From: Cheilinus undulatus
Taxonomy: Eukaryota; Chordata; Actinopteri; Labriformes; Labridae
Direction: 5' to 3'
NCBI RefSeq assembly: GCF_018320785.1
Contig: NC_054867.1
Location: 26,353,855 to 26,417,854 of the forward strand
Length of the DNA stretch: 64,000 bases
This document shows, piece after piece, positions 1-13,919 of the stretch (the first letter of the stretch is position 1; each line of letters starts with the position of its first letter). Under the pieces are notes generated by a model, which ran no database searches, was not told the origin of the DNA, and worked only from the letters and a program-made list of their open reading frames with translations. The translations under genes were made by a program, and so were the position numbers.

Positions 1-3000
1 CACACCTACGCCAAATACATACCACCCTACCCCCTCTTTAATTGTCATCCTGTCTATCAGTTTGTTAAAAACTGCATTTCTTTAACTACAAACAGCCGTT
101 TGTAACTGTTTTAAAGTAACATCAACTTGTTCCTCAATCTAGTTTTCTTATTTCCTGTTAAAGGTGGGGTTTCTGCTTTGGTCAGTCCCCATCAGTGAAC
201 CCTACACCCCTAACAGAATAATTCAGACCTTTCACCTTTGAACTTTTGATTTGAAATTGTTTTCTGTAATGTCAAGATGACTTCTGACAAGCTGCAGTTG
301 TGCCTAAGTTTAACACTGCTCTTAGGAACAAGGGATGTCACGTTTATTTCTGGGGTCTCTGTCTGATAAATCTTGGACAAAAAGTGTTTATTTATAATGC
401 CACATCACAAATGAGAGTTTGGTGGGCATTTTATTGGTTTATTTTACATAACCCAGATTTATTTTGCAATATAAAATGTAAAATATGGTATATTAAACAA
501 CTTTATTAGGGGTTTATTTGAAAACTCATTTATGGTTATTTGTAGCAATACTTTTGGTATACAATTGGGTAACAAAGTTTTAACAGAAGTCCCAAAGGAA
601 TGAGTAAAAGTAAAAGGGTAATAGATTTTCCTTGAACAATGAATTTTAGGTAAATGTCAAAAGCTACTCCTTTAAGTTTAGATAGGGATCCCTGCATATA
701 AATTAGCAATAATATTAATAACAATAACAAGTATACAAACATAAACATGTAACTTAAGAAGGGCTTGCCTAACTTTTTCTGAGGTTTTGTTGCTGTGGCC
801 ACACATGAAGCCTATTTGTTTTCTTTTTTTTGTAGTTGAACCATTTTAAACTGTTGACAGAGAGATGGCAGGATTGGAAACTGCACAGTGTTTTAAGACT
901 CATTTAAACTTTGACCTTTTGTTGTAGTGCCCCCATCTGGGCAAGGTATGATACTGCATGTCCTTCAGACAAACTTTAACTTGTTCCTGAGAAATACAGT
1001 GTCATCTCTGTGACTTAGTGAAACTTTTTTCTGCGTATGCACGTAACAGTTGTGGTAAAAGACAAATTGGCGTTGCTATACTAAAAATTTAATAGGCATT
1101 TTATTGACAGCTTACATAGACATTATCTGAACTTCAGCTTGAAAATAAAGATGAAATTGAAAAGAGTTAAAGAGGGATATGATTGATAGTTTCCATTATT
1201 AATATTCAGGTGACTGATGCTCTGACTTGCTGAATCCTAATTTTCAATTCTCAATTTTAATTACACAACAAAGCCACACACTGCTGCTGGACTGTCACTG
1301 CGTCTTATTGGCTGATAAATTAATGCCTGTCTTTATGTGAGCAACTGCTTGAATTTAATAATACTGTCTCACAGAAGTGTCCACCAAATGTCATAGTTTG
1401 TCTCTGTGAACCCCCCATGTCTCACAAAAGACCAATAAATAAGCCCCTCTTTGCACAAAGTCATCATGCATGCTGAAATTTAAAATGATGGAGCACATTT
1501 GACCAAATGAGCGTATTAGGACATGCATGAATAATGAATGACTCTTAATTCACAGATATAGTCAGTTATCATTTAATAAGCACACAGTGATTTTTTTCAA
1601 GAGCAGGTGATGGTGGTTTGGGGCAGGGATGTTTTTTGGGTTCAGTTATTTATGCATACAATTAAGGCTTAAATAAAGAAGCATTTAAGTATTAATAATT
1701 TGTTTAATGAACCTGACCTCCTTCTGGCTTGTAGATGTAAAGGGAAGAAGCAAACAGATGCAACTGCGCATGCACATACAATCAATGATGCAAAGTACCG
1801 TTTATATTTTTCTGATCCTACATTTTTGGGGATACAGTGAAGACCTTTTGATATTTTGGCACATTTCACTCTAAATTGGGAGTTGCTGTTTTTGTCAACA
1901 CTGTTATTTTTTATAATTACAATGTATCATAAATCGCAGAAATTATTTTTGTCAGCCACTTATTAATAAATCCCACTTGCCCAGAATGAATGATTTATGA
2001 ATGCTGTTGTAGCTGTTGTCACAGTCCACTTTTGTTGCCTTTGAGATTTTACTCATTAGTCTGAATAATAACTGTCACTAATTCAAGCTGTTCTCGAATG
2101 GCTTTTTGAATAGAAAGAGAGCGAGAGAGTGCAAGGGAGAGAGAGGCCTGAGAGATTAACTCCAGTGAGCTCGCTCGGAGAGGCCCAGGAACGGCTGAAT
2201 ATTGTTCTAGTGGTGGGGAGAAGGGGTGGGGGGTGGGTTTGGGGGGGTGGGGGGGGGGACTGAGAGGAAAAAAATCCCTATGCAGCCGGAGAAATGAACT
2301 TGATGATCTCAGGGGGGCGGGGGGAGGATCACCATTCCTTGCTCCTGACAATCAAAATTAGATTGGCCAGCACTGTGTCAACACTAGCCTCAGTTAAGGC
2401 ATGACAGGGGAGGGAGGGAGGGCAACCCCCCGTGGGTGTTTGAGAGTTTGCCATGTGAACTATGGAGACCCCACAGTGCCTTTCACTGACTGCACAGGCC
2501 TCAAAGAAGTCCACAGCCCCCTTTTTATTGGCCAGCACTGTAACCCACTGCATCTCTGCCCCGAGTTTCTCTGTATTTTGGCAACTTGTACTTGCTGTTT
2601 TTGCTGCCACTTTATTAATCCTCAGCAGTTCTTATGCAACAAAATATTAGCATCATAAGTGAATGAGGGGGAATCACTTTTTAATCCCTCACTACTTTTT
2701 GTTTCAATTTCCTCCCAACTTTATAAGTGGTGCCCATCTATGACACTTAGAGACAAATGTAAAACTTGTTATATAGCAAGATTTGTCACTTTTGAGTTGC
2801 TTTTCATGTACATGGAATAATAACATAGACCTTCAGGTGAAAATAACCCACATTTGTCAAAATTTTAAGCAAATTGACCCCAGTTAAAGATAACAGCCTT
2901 TTAATGCTGCAGCAATGGGAAGTTAAAATTGCGTTTTCATTAGAAATATTTATAGCATATTAAATTTGTTGTTCGTCACAGAATCCTTCTGTCCAATGAA

Positions 3001-4630
3001 GGAGGATGAAGTAATATTTAAACAAACAGAAAATTGTTTTTATTCTTGTTTGTTTTGTTATTTTCATGCACTTTGAATAGGGATGTTTGTTGAAGAAGGG
3101 TTAAGACCGACTTGATCAAGGGTTGTGTTTTTGGAGGTTTGATCAGTGACCTGGAATGTTTCAGCCCTACCACATTAGAGAGAGAGTGCAGCTGTGTCCT
3201 CATTTAACCTTCCCATTTTTCATTTTATCTTATCTGAAACAACTTAAAAAAAACAATAAGAAGCTCCTCAATGCCTCATGATATTGAAAAAAGGCATTCT
3301 GATAATTATTGTTGTTGTCTTTTTTTGCATTCAACTGCGCCCCCCCACTCCCCCCATAATTTACCTTAAAGCATCATTTGTATAAGTAGTTCTGCATGAG
3401 ATAGTTCCGTGTTTATTATGACATTATAGTTAAGCGACAGATTAAAAATGTTTTCAATACTAGAAAGACAGAGAATTATTCACAGCCGAGACTACAGGAT
3501 GACAGCATGGGACAAAAGGTTTTGTTTTTTGCTCTGGAGTGGTTCCTGTTGTTGCCAAAAGAGAGATGTCCGACTGACTTTCAAGTAATCACACGCTGCT
3601 GTGAGAAGCATTCAAAATAAGAGTAGGAATGTGCAGATTGTGTATCAGCACAAGAAAAGCTGTTCATTTGGACATTGTACCTGTTCAAATCAAAGACAGC
3701 ATTCATTACACTATATTTACTCAATTGTTTTTTTTAATTTTGGTTATGGATATGAAATGTTTCTCAGTATTATTACTTTTTGTTGCTTGATGTGCTTTAT
3801 TCTTTGCATTCAAAGGTTTGAGTACAGATAAATAACTTGACGATTTATTGTCTGAAAAACTTTTTACATTTGCTGTAGTTTTTATATAGAAACCAAAAGA
3901 ACCATAGATTATCCTTTGATATGAATTGCTCTCTTTTTTGGGCAAAGAAACACAAACTAACCAAAAATGGCAAGAAATCATTTCATAAAATGCCAGTGGA
4001 ATTATTAGATTATTCCCACTGTGTAAGTTGATATTTCTAATAGCTGTTTCTTTTTTATATCAGACATTGGATAATGTTTTATATGTCCTTGATAACTACT
4101 CTTATCACAATCACAGTCACCAAAGAACTAAAGTAAACTGTCTATCGTATCCCAAGGTGGATGCTAAGGTATACTGGTATAAAGGAATATACCAGTATAT
4201 TTTATGTACATTTATTGGAGAGAAATATAGACTCCTCACCTAGATAAAGATTTTCTCTAGCTAAGACTTTGTAGCATGTGTTAGGCCCCTGAAAGTGGAG
4301 AATGACCAGTGGCCATGTTTCTATATAAATCTTAGTGCAGTTTCTTTATGCAGCTCTGTTTGTTACATGATAAACACATCCAAGACCTAAAGTCGTATGA
4401 AGATTTTCATTGCCCCAGTATATCATACATATACTTTTCCTGGAATTTATCTACTTATCCATCCATCATAACTTTGACGCTTCGTTATTTTTAAATGCAC
4501 AGGATGTGAATTCCCACCACCAGGTGATCTTGATCAGAATGATAACAAAAGTGTAGAGATGAGCTTTTTAGCCCCCCTTAGGACTCTGTTCAATAGAAAC
4601 TACTCTCTGTAAGGTATATTTGCTTAACAG
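1..4630. other. non-coding region, left edge
   Basis: AT-rich. All reading frames are short and lack family similarity. Notable are a G-rich tract at 2215-2259 and a perfect hairpin at 4171-4198. No RNA gene was recognised. Confidence 0.6.
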
Positions 4631-5671
4631 TAGGGGTGTAACGGTAGGGAAATATTTCAGTTCGGTGCATACCTCGCTTTTGAAGTCACGGTTCGGTACG
4701 TTTTTGGTACGGTAATTACAGCAAATAACAGATTTTTTAAAAATTAAATTGTATTAAAATAGTTTAAATAAATTACATTTAAATTATTTATAATCCTGCA
4801 ACCACCTTCCAAAACATTTTCAATGAATAAAAATCTAAATAAATAAATACAATTTTGAATTACTAGGTTATTTTAATTGATATATTGACATATTTATACC
4901 CATTCATTAAACACTAAAATTTTCCAGCCGACTTGAACACATCATCATACAACCATAAGTTAGCTTGTTAAGTATGCTAATTAATGTCTATCATGCTGAT
5001 TTCAACACAGACTTCAGCACTGGATTACTTTTTCACCCAATGGGACCTACGGTGGGAGAACTCACAGCCCATCTTGGCAGATAAAGAGGTTAGAGCCATG
5101 TGAAATCTGAGGATAACTTTACCTATGACACAGCTGCAGACATGATGGAGTCTCCTCTCCCCCTCCTCAGAGGCTGACAGTTGAAGGTACTAACTAATTT
5201 GATTCACAAAACCAGAGCACCATTGTTATCGTAAAAAGATCTTGAAACATGGGAAATTCATAACCGGCTGGTGAGGCTTTTTGTTCCTCCTTGTTACAGT
5301 GACATTCTTGTTTGAGTGGTGCCTTTTCAGATGCTTTGATTGATTGATCCACTGGACGACGTGCTGTCAGCGACACACCTGCTGAATAATGTCAGTGCTA
5401 CTATTGTTGTCTTTGTCCACTGTTGTATTTTACTGGGCAACAAAGTGTTCCTAAACAGGACACTTTTATCTGGGAATATTCAGGCTGTTGCTGTCTCACT
5501 GTTTGCTGTGGTCTTGTTGTTGCCAGGACAGAGTGACAGGGAGTTGTGCTCTGGTTTTCTGTCTGTATGTGAGCTTTGATCCACATGTATCCGTTCAGTA
5601 CACGTCTGTAACGTACAGAAAGGCCCGTGCCGAATAGATACGGTACGAGTACACGTTCCTTTAATCCCCTA
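4631..5671. mobile_element. hAT-like non-autonomous DNA transposon
   Basis: The left end TAGGGGTGTAACGGTA and the right end CCCCTA are inverted. The flanking 8-base repeats CTTAACAG (4623-4630) and CTAAACAG (5672-5679) match at 7 of 8, which fits the 8-bp target-site duplication of hAT elements. Subterminal CGGTTCGGTACG and CGGTACGAGTAC motifs echo each other. No transposase frame survives inside. Confidence 0.75.
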
Positions 5672-5679
5672 CTAAACAG

Positions 5680-8600
5680 TAAACAAACATTTTATGTTTC
5701 ATGGATGAATTTTCATCATGAGGGAGAAAAGAAGTTAAAAGTGGCCTTCCTCAGATGTGCAGCTGGCTACTTGCAAAGTATTCTGGGATCACTCACGTGT
5801 AGTGGGGCCACAGTGCTATGGAGGGTCAGAGATGAAGCATGGAGTTAGACATTGGATGAGAGAACGCACAGCTGACAGTAGATATTGACCATGGTCCATC
5901 ACAAGCAGCATAGAACATGAATGAAATACAGCAACAGAACAGCAGCTTTCTGTAGTAGTTCAGTCTTCCTTATCTAGCAGTCTTTCACATAACATCTAGC
6001 ATTTCTACAGAAAAAAAATAAGCATGTCCATCATGGTGCCCACGATGACAAGACATGGACAATTAGAACTATAAAAATTGTGAATTCTCTGGATTTGAAA
6101 ACTGTTGAAAATATTTGAGCTATGGTAAGTACCTACCTGAAAACAGTACCATGGAAGTAGTCATTTCTCTTATAAATGTAGTCATTTTGTGCAAAAAAAA
6201 ATCTACTTTTTATCCCTTTGGATTTATCAGAATGCAAACACCCTGCAGCATATAGGAAGTGCTAAACCATTAAAGGATGTATGTTTATATTTAACCCCTC
6301 ACTCTCTTCCTTTTTGGGCCTTCTGTTAGTGAGGAAATCCTCCAGGGTAGGGTTGGTGATGCTGACCTCTGGTCTGTCCTCTCAGATGTGTGGGAACATT
6401 CGGCAGCATGCCTCTGCAGGGCATGCAGGAGTGTCAGCCTGGCCCACCGGCCTGCACCTCACCTCTCTATGTCAGAGCAGAGAATCCTCAGTTTTAAACC
6501 AGGTGGTGTGATAGTGACAGCTATCATTCTGACTGCAGCAAAGTGGACCTGAGCTGATTTAATGACTATAGGTTTCACATGATCAAATTTATAAGAACGC
6601 AAATTGAAACAGGGAGGTTATCTTTATCCTAGAACTAAAATCTCTTTAATAGTGTTGCACATTTTTATAAACAATTTCTATTTTCTGCTACTTAACCTGA
6701 ACTCACTAATGCTGATTACTGCATTAGCTATATTGTGCCCATTATAACTAAGTAAATCCTGCATATTGGGCTTCAGATGCTAGTGCTATTACAAAAGGGA
6801 TAAAGAAATGCTTTATGTGAGACAAATTTTTTAAAATAAGACTGAATCAAAAATGCAAGAAAATAAATCTGAAACAGACTACAAAATATGAGAAAAAGTT
6901 TTCAAGTTCTCAGATGTATAAGGAAGGGTTTAACTTTCACTGAAAATGACAGATTCATTGGTGTTCATATCACTTATTTTGAGCTCATTGACTTTTTTAA
7001 CTTCTCTACTGTGCAGCAGTATATAACATTTAACGTGTAAAATTTATAATTATTTTCTCCAACATGGAGTTTGCTAAGTATAGGAACTAAAACAGGTGAT
7101 TGAAATAATAAACCACACAACCCTACATATATTTTTTACAGTTTGTTTCCTATCAAAAGCTTTGTCTGGTTTTGTGTACTCTCAAATCTTGTGTCTCCAC
7201 AGTTTATTTTATTGTCATGTGAGATTCTTTCATCCTAATAAGCGCGTGTGATCTTTCCTGAGCAGTTCCCCCTCTCTAAACACCGGCCAGTCAGTGAGCC
7301 AGACAAAAAGGTGTTACTGAAGACTGTGTCCAGCAATTGAAGCTATTGAGAGCTGCCCCCTTTTCACCTTCTTTCTTAACTTTATGGCCATAATTGCCAT
7401 AAAGCTCCTCCCAACCCCCCCAGCCCCCACTGGCCCTTCTGGAGGGCTTTTTAACATGTTCAATATTCCCATTGTACTGTACCCTTTTCTCTTCCACTAG
7501 AGTCTCTGTGGAGTAGTTTAGCCTTAATTTAATGAAGCTAGGTTAGAGTTCATTATGTTTGTAGTTTTAAGGTTTTGAGTGCAGCATTCAGTCTCTAACA
7601 CTTTACGTCAAACTTGTACAACCACTCCTTATGTGCCAAAACAATAAAAACATCCATCAATGTCCTTCCTTGTCTATGTAGGGCGGGTATGACTGACAAG
7701 AGGTACGGCACATTGATGCACTTTAGGGCCAGGGGACTGTGTGAATGTTTGTTTATGTCAAGTGAGGATTAGTCAAAAGGTTTATGTCATTGCTGGCATC
7801 AGTCTCCTCGAGCTTGTACTGGGTGGTCTTTGTCTGTTTGTGTCCGTAAAGAGCTTCGTGTTCACTCTCATTTGTTCTCTATTGATTCCCTAAATTAGGT
7901 TGATGAGAGGCCCTCCTATCAGGTGGCATATTAATTGGGTCAGGCTGGATCTTATATGACATCCAAATAATGGCAACCCGAACTTCAACACTAAACCTTT
8001 GTCCTCTGAACGCTCTCTGTCACCAATTAGCTCCACCATGAATCTGCTTATTACCACCTTCACTGCTCTTAATGTTTTCCAAGAATAAGGATGCTATTAG
8101 CAGCTTAAAAGATGTGTGTATATGTTGGTGTGTGCATGTATTTTAATATGAGCTGGAATATATGGAGACATTGTGGAGGTTTGTATTTACATCAGTAGGG
8201 ACTAACTGTGATCATATTTTTATTTAAGACACGACGGTCAAGTCGGTCCAGTGAAAACTTTTGAGTTTGGTCTGAATACCTTAAGATCTTTGTAAAAGAC
8301 TTATTTTCAAAGAATAATTTACATCATAAGTTGTTGCCAAAAATCTTTAACCAGCTTTAAACAAGATTTCAGCTTTTTCCCTCAGGAATTAAACTTTGGA
8401 CTGCACACGTCACTGACAAAAAGAATTGTCCTTCTCCGTGGTCTTTTTTAAAAATGTGCTTGCTGTGTGTTTGGCCCTTTTGATCATTTCTTCAATGCTG
8501 GTAATGGTTGTAGAGTTGGTCTGTTACAGTATCCATCCTTCCATCCATCCATCTGTCTGGCAATCCATCCAGCCATCTGACCATCCTGCCAGCCAGTTTG

Positions 8601-8884
8601 CTAGCTAGGGCATATCTCCAGCAAACTTTTGGTCTAGATCAGGGTTTACTGCAATCTGAACTAATTCATTTCAGCAATCTTCTTCATTCACATGCTAGAC
8701 AGATCTCATAACCATAGGTGAGGGACAGGACATAGATCATTAATTAAAAGCTTTGCCTATATGCTCAGTTCCAGCTTTACCTTAACACATCACTGCCAGT
8801 GCACCATCAAGTCGCCTGTAAATCTCACAATTAATTTTACCCTCAACTGTGAACAACATCCTTAGAAAACAACTTTTTCACGTC
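5680..8884. other. non-coding region
   Basis: No exon recognised. A block at about 7780-8090 has lower AT content and motifs such as CACCAATTAGCTCC and ATATTAATTGG that make it a candidate conserved element. A short CCAT/CCATC repeat lies at about 8531-8570. Confidence 0.5.
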
Positions 8885-9730
8885 AGACAAAGGCTTACTC
8901 CCCATCATGGACAATAGAACCATGGCTTTGGACTTGGAGGTGCTGACCCCAACCCCGAAGTCTCAGCCCTTAGAAACCAACAAGACCCCATCATCTGCAA
9001 AAAGCACAGTTGAGATCTTAAGGTCCACAAATCAAACACTCTCCTCCTGCTGACTGTGCCTTGAAAATCATAAACAGAATCAGTGACAAGGAACAGCCCT
9101 TGTGGAGGACATACTGCACCCTTGCTGAGAACATCCAAGGCAAAGTCCTTCTTTCCCCTCATGAACCATCTGACAGTTTGTCCGGGGCCTTCTCCATAGT
9201 CTCCCCGAATTCCTTGCATTGCCAAAGCTGTAACCCTCGTAGTCTGCCATCTCACTTGGCAGCTGAGTCCAGAGACCTCTAGGCTAACCGACCAAAAGGC
9301 TTTGAACACTCAGATTCCATGTCCCTAATCTCCCCCAGGATGCACAGGAAATTGGTGGGAGTTGAAGACCTTGCAGACAGGGGCCTCTGCTGGATGTTCT
9401 AGTTGACCCAGACTACACATTTATTTTTACTACGTCAGTCTGACGGTCTTCCCTACCATCTGATCCAACTCACCACCAGGTGGTGATCAGTTGACAGCTC
9501 TGCTCCTCTTGTCGCCAGAGATTCCCATGTGAGACCACATATTACATGTGGCCTCACATATACGAAAACAAAGTCAATCATCAATCTTCTTGTTCTGAGT
9601 AGACTTTACAATCACCCTGAACTGGACTATGATGTTTATTATCACCAATCCATGGCAAGTACAGAAGTCCAATAATGAAACATCTCTCTGGTTCGGACTG
9701 GGCAGGTTCCAAGAAGGCTGCGTGTTGATC
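8885..9730 (-). mobile_element. decayed non-LTR retrotransposon (reverse transcriptase and endonuclease remnants)
   Basis: On the minus strand, near 8985-9000, the sequence reads LFADD followed by GVLLV, the reverse-transcriptase catalytic box. Upstream in the element (9430-9720) are remnants of the nuclease part, including the stretch around 9470-9500 that reads as SSDHQLTAELS-like with breaks. Frames are broken many times. It resembles the Rex1/CR1-type elements common in teleosts; the exact clade is inferred. Confidence 0.6.
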
Positions 9731-9919
9731 AACACAATAGCTTAACTGCTGAAACGCTATTTCATTCAGAATTAGCTATTCAAACTTCTGAGAAATATAG
9801 AAACCCCTGTGGCTAAAATGAAGCCAAAGTGCAAAGCCAGAAATTTTAGTTCCTCAAATGGCCGCTTGAGGCTGGCTTAACAAGTCCATTACTGGAGACC
9901 AATTTATAAGGAAAATGTC

Positions 9920-10560
9920 CACATGGAAACTAAAGGGAAAGTTCATTATTTTTGTACTGGGCTTGTATGAGGTACTTGTCAATAATGAGTATATTTACCA
10001 CAAGATATGTCAATCAGCTCAGCCCCGCTATTGAAAAACAAGCAGGAGTACAGGCATAGAAGCTGTTACAGATTGCTGCAAATGGATACATTTGGTCCAC
10101 ATAATTTTTCCAATTTTAAGGAAAGTTGAGTGAAAATATTGACAGGGTGAAAGCACTCCATTTAGAAAGAAAAATCAGTTTCCTGCTTGGCAGCCCACTT
10201 TAGAACGCCACATAACACATTATGTGATCTGATTTGTTCTACTCCTGATAACTACACTGGAAAATCAATGGTGTAGAGGGATTTTGATGTAGATATCAAT
10301 GCAGATGATATTGAAACTGACACCAGGATGTCCTCAGACTCCTATGTGGTAGCAGGAAAGGATGGGCCTGTGCCTCAGAAAGTTTTAGAAGACCGAGATG
10401 TAAAAATGTAATTGTGGTCAGTGTCTCAGATGAAATGTAACTGTGTTCAACAGTGAAACATATCATGGATCTTCAGAGCTGGTGGATGCTTTTTTTTCCT
10501 CCATGACAACTCCAAATACACCATGATGGTCAGACTGTGTATGTAGTTCTATGTTAACTC
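9920..10560 (+). repeat. probable dispersed repeat with a short open frame
   Basis: This stretch (GGGCTTGTATGAGGTACTTG onward) reads like a common teleost dispersed element, judged from memory of similar sequences. In 10288-10413 a frame of about 40 codons reads DVDINADDIETDTRMSSDSY then VVAGKDGPVPQK before a stop. Ends are not defined. Confidence 0.3.
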
Positions 10561-13500
10561 TCTGGCTGTTGTAAGTTGCTAGATAAGGTTGTAGCTAGTG
10601 GGCTAACATGAAGTTGAGTTTGTGTTTTTGCATTTTCTAATGAAGTATTTCAAATTGATTATTTTTCATAACTCAAGGCTGTTGCATGTTCTTGTTGCAG
10701 CACAGGTATTGTGTTACCTGTGTATGAAATGTGCTGTATACTGCAAGAACTGGCTCTGTTACTCCTCTTGTATCCACAGCTGATCAGCGCAGGTGGAAGA
10801 GCGCCTATCTGGCATGCCAAAAAAGTATCCTTATAAAGGGAATTGCTAGAAGAAAAGTAAAACGCTTTGAAATTTTCTTTCAATTTACATTTACCTTTAA
10901 TTTTCATGGCTCCTTTTCCCCCTGAAATGAACGAAACCGCATGAAGCAAGCATACCAGTCTGCTACAGTGTAAGGCTTCTGTATCTGTACTCCCCTCGGC
11001 TCTCAAAAGAGGGCCTAATCTGACCATCTTGTGCCTAATACTCCTAAGAGGTTATTATACAACCTCATGTACTAACTTTCCCTTCATACATTCTCAACAG
11101 ATGGATAAAAAAAGGGAAAACATTTTGTGTCTTTTAGCCAGATTTTTTATTCATGTCAAATCTACAACATCTGGATTTCTGTATTTGTCACTTTTTTAAG
11201 TTGTGTTGAGGTTTGGTTTTGTGAAACTTGTCACCAAATAGATTTGCTAATTCTTAATGTGTGTGCTGGTTATTGCTGGTCAGAAAGTTGACAGCTGGTT
11301 ATTTTGGCATTTTAGTGCTAACTGAAGGAAAAAATCTCTGTGTAAGGGGGACTTAACGCATGAATGTATGGATCACAACAGGATAGTTCAGCTTAGTCTG
11401 TGCAGATCAACAGATGAACTATACTTGGTAAGAAATAAACAAGAGATCCATAAGCTAAATAAATGATTTATTGTACAAAAGAAAAATGACAGTAAATAAA
11501 CAACAAAAGACAAAAATAACAATTGAACAGTTATCATATGCACAACCATTAAACTACAAAGTTGAGGTGATTTTATTAAACTACACAAAGAACAGAGGAA
11601 TGAAGGGGGAAAGTGAGCAAAACATTAGAAGCGGTGAACCTGTCCAAAACATCATAAAGGTCAACATTTGGGTAGGTATTTACATAGAGATTTCTTACTC
11701 TCATATATTTATATGAAACAGTCTCACACATACCAGTATACAAACACTTAAAATTTAAAATGCAACTTCTTGACAAGCCATAAATGTGGGCAGAGCTAAA
11801 TATTTTTTGACCACACATGACCAGAGGTGCTACCATCAATCACTCTGTCAATAACTCAATCTGAACCTGAGAGCAAGGGGACCCTGTGGTTTTCATCTAC
11901 ACATTTTGGGGGGTGGTTTTGGTGGGGATAAGGATTTTATGGGTTAATTGTTTTTACAAATTAATGGATGACAAATTTCAAAAAGCAAAGTTTTTAGAAG
12001 TGAGGTAGACAGACTTTGAAATGCATTGAAATTAATATTAATAAATAAACAATTTACCAGTTGAATTATTTCCAACCACTGCCCCTAAATCAGCTTTTTC
12101 CTCGCTTTGAAATGTTCTAGCATTTTCCTGCAATCACAAAAGTTACAACACATGGCATGTCATCCTCTACTTTGGCTAACAATCCCTGGATACTCCTCCC
12201 ATTCTTACATGGGTGCTGTCACTCAAAATACAAACACAAGGCAAAAACATGTCCATGAAAGACAGTTGACACATTGTTTAGGTCAAAAGGACGCAGTCTC
12301 TCTAAAATGGTAACAGATTAAAGTTGGTGGGTGGGCCATTTCCAGTTAAAGCATTCTCTGTTTATTGATCCAGACACTTAGATTACACATGACTAATCAC
12401 CCAGAGTGGGCAAGGAGGCCTTTCAGGCCGCTGGTACAGCAAGTCCAGGTTCCAGATTGGACAGCAGTGAGTGAGTGTATGGACAGGCCCCCGCTTCAGA
12501 CAAAAGTCAGGAAAGCGTGATGATATCAAAAGAGAGGTGATAACCTTTCTAGTTTTGGGTTTATCACCAGAAGCTTGAATAGTTTTTTTCCTACACTGTA
12601 CAAGCTCTCTTGTGCTTGGTAAAACACAAACAACACTTAACCTCCTCACGCCATGAACATCCCATAGTGCAAAATTTATTGTTGGTAAGGTAGAGTGCCC
12701 CAAAAAGGTTTTTGTACCCCTTTTTAATATATACATATATCTTTTATATATAATGTCAGAAGGCTCTTCCTTTATCCAACAGCATAGTGCTTTCGTTTAT
12801 AACAAAAGGATATCTTTGCTTTGACATCCAGGAGACAAAGACAGACTTCAAGCACATAATCTACTCCATATTCAAGCACTAACAATACTTTCTCCATTAT
12901 ACCGTTGATATAGTTGAGGTGGAGGTGGATTGGGTTGTTTCAGAAATGTCATTAAATAGCTTCTCTAAAATCAGTGGCTGAGTTACATTCTCTTGATTTT
13001 TAGGATGTTTGCTGTAATCTATAAAGGCCTTCATTTCTGAGTCAAGTACTGTAGCTAAACATTTTGCTGTTATTTTTTTTTTTGACTCAAAGTACTTTTT
13101 GAAAAGTCTGTGAACTTGCTTGAAATGAATAAAGAAGCTGCTTTTTCCCTATATAACTGTATTTTTACTAACATATATGAACGAATGCTGTTTGAATGAT
13201 TGTGAAGTGATAGCACTGTCTTCATGTTTTCAGCTCAGTGACATAGGAGGGAAACCTTGAGCATACCAACAACCCTTACTGTATTACATTGTTTTATTTT
13301 CGTGTTCTTCTTTCTGTGCCAAAGGCCTTCTCAAGTTATGAAACAGTGCATTTCGTACTCTGTAACAATAAAAGCTGAAAGTGGTAAAGTCAACTTTCCT
13401 TTGATAAAGAGAAGAAAAGAAATTTGTCGGGCTCTTGACACGTCTGCTCCTCCTCCTCCTCTCACAGGCAGTGCTGAATGACTCCAGAGTGCATCTCCAT

Positions 13501-13913
13501 TACAGTACCGTTTTAGACTGTAGTGTGCAAATGACACCTAAACCTGTATTATCTCTTGTCACAGAATGGCAGAAACAGATATACTTGATGTATCTGTGTA
13601 CGTTTAGAGAAAGCGTTAAGATAGTATAACCTCTTTTCTCCCTTTTCCTTTTTGAGTTTTACAAGACTGCACATAAAAAAGATCAAAGTAACTGAAGGTT
13701 TCGTGGATACTCGAGAATGTCACACTGGGGTGTTATACATTAATAGAGGGTATAGGTTTGGTTTTTTTCATCTCTTTACATCTCTAAAGCACATCTCTAA
13801 ACATCTGTAAACAAGATTTTGGAATTACTTTTAGGCTATATCTAACCATAACCCTCCGCACGTGAGCATGGATTTTGTTCCTTTTTTTTTTTAAAGTGAT
13901 GGATGCAAAAATA

Positions 13914-13919
13914 TTTATT
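13914..13919 (-). promoter_or_regulatory. gdf11: candidate poly(A) signal of gdf11
   Basis: The minus strand reads AATAAA about 515 bases downstream of the gdf11 stop. Further minus-strand AATAAA hexamers occur near 12672, 12360, 11467 and 11147, so the 3' UTR could be 0.5 to about 3.3 kb. Sequence alone does not decide. Confidence 0.35.

Noticed and set aside
1669-1869. Short frames throughout 1-8800 as small genes
   Set aside because: Lengths of 60-100 codons are expected by chance in AT-rich DNA on six frames, and none shows a domain or coding composition.
2049-2351. Proline-rich minus-strand frame
   Set aside because: It is the complement of the G-rich tract; low complexity only.
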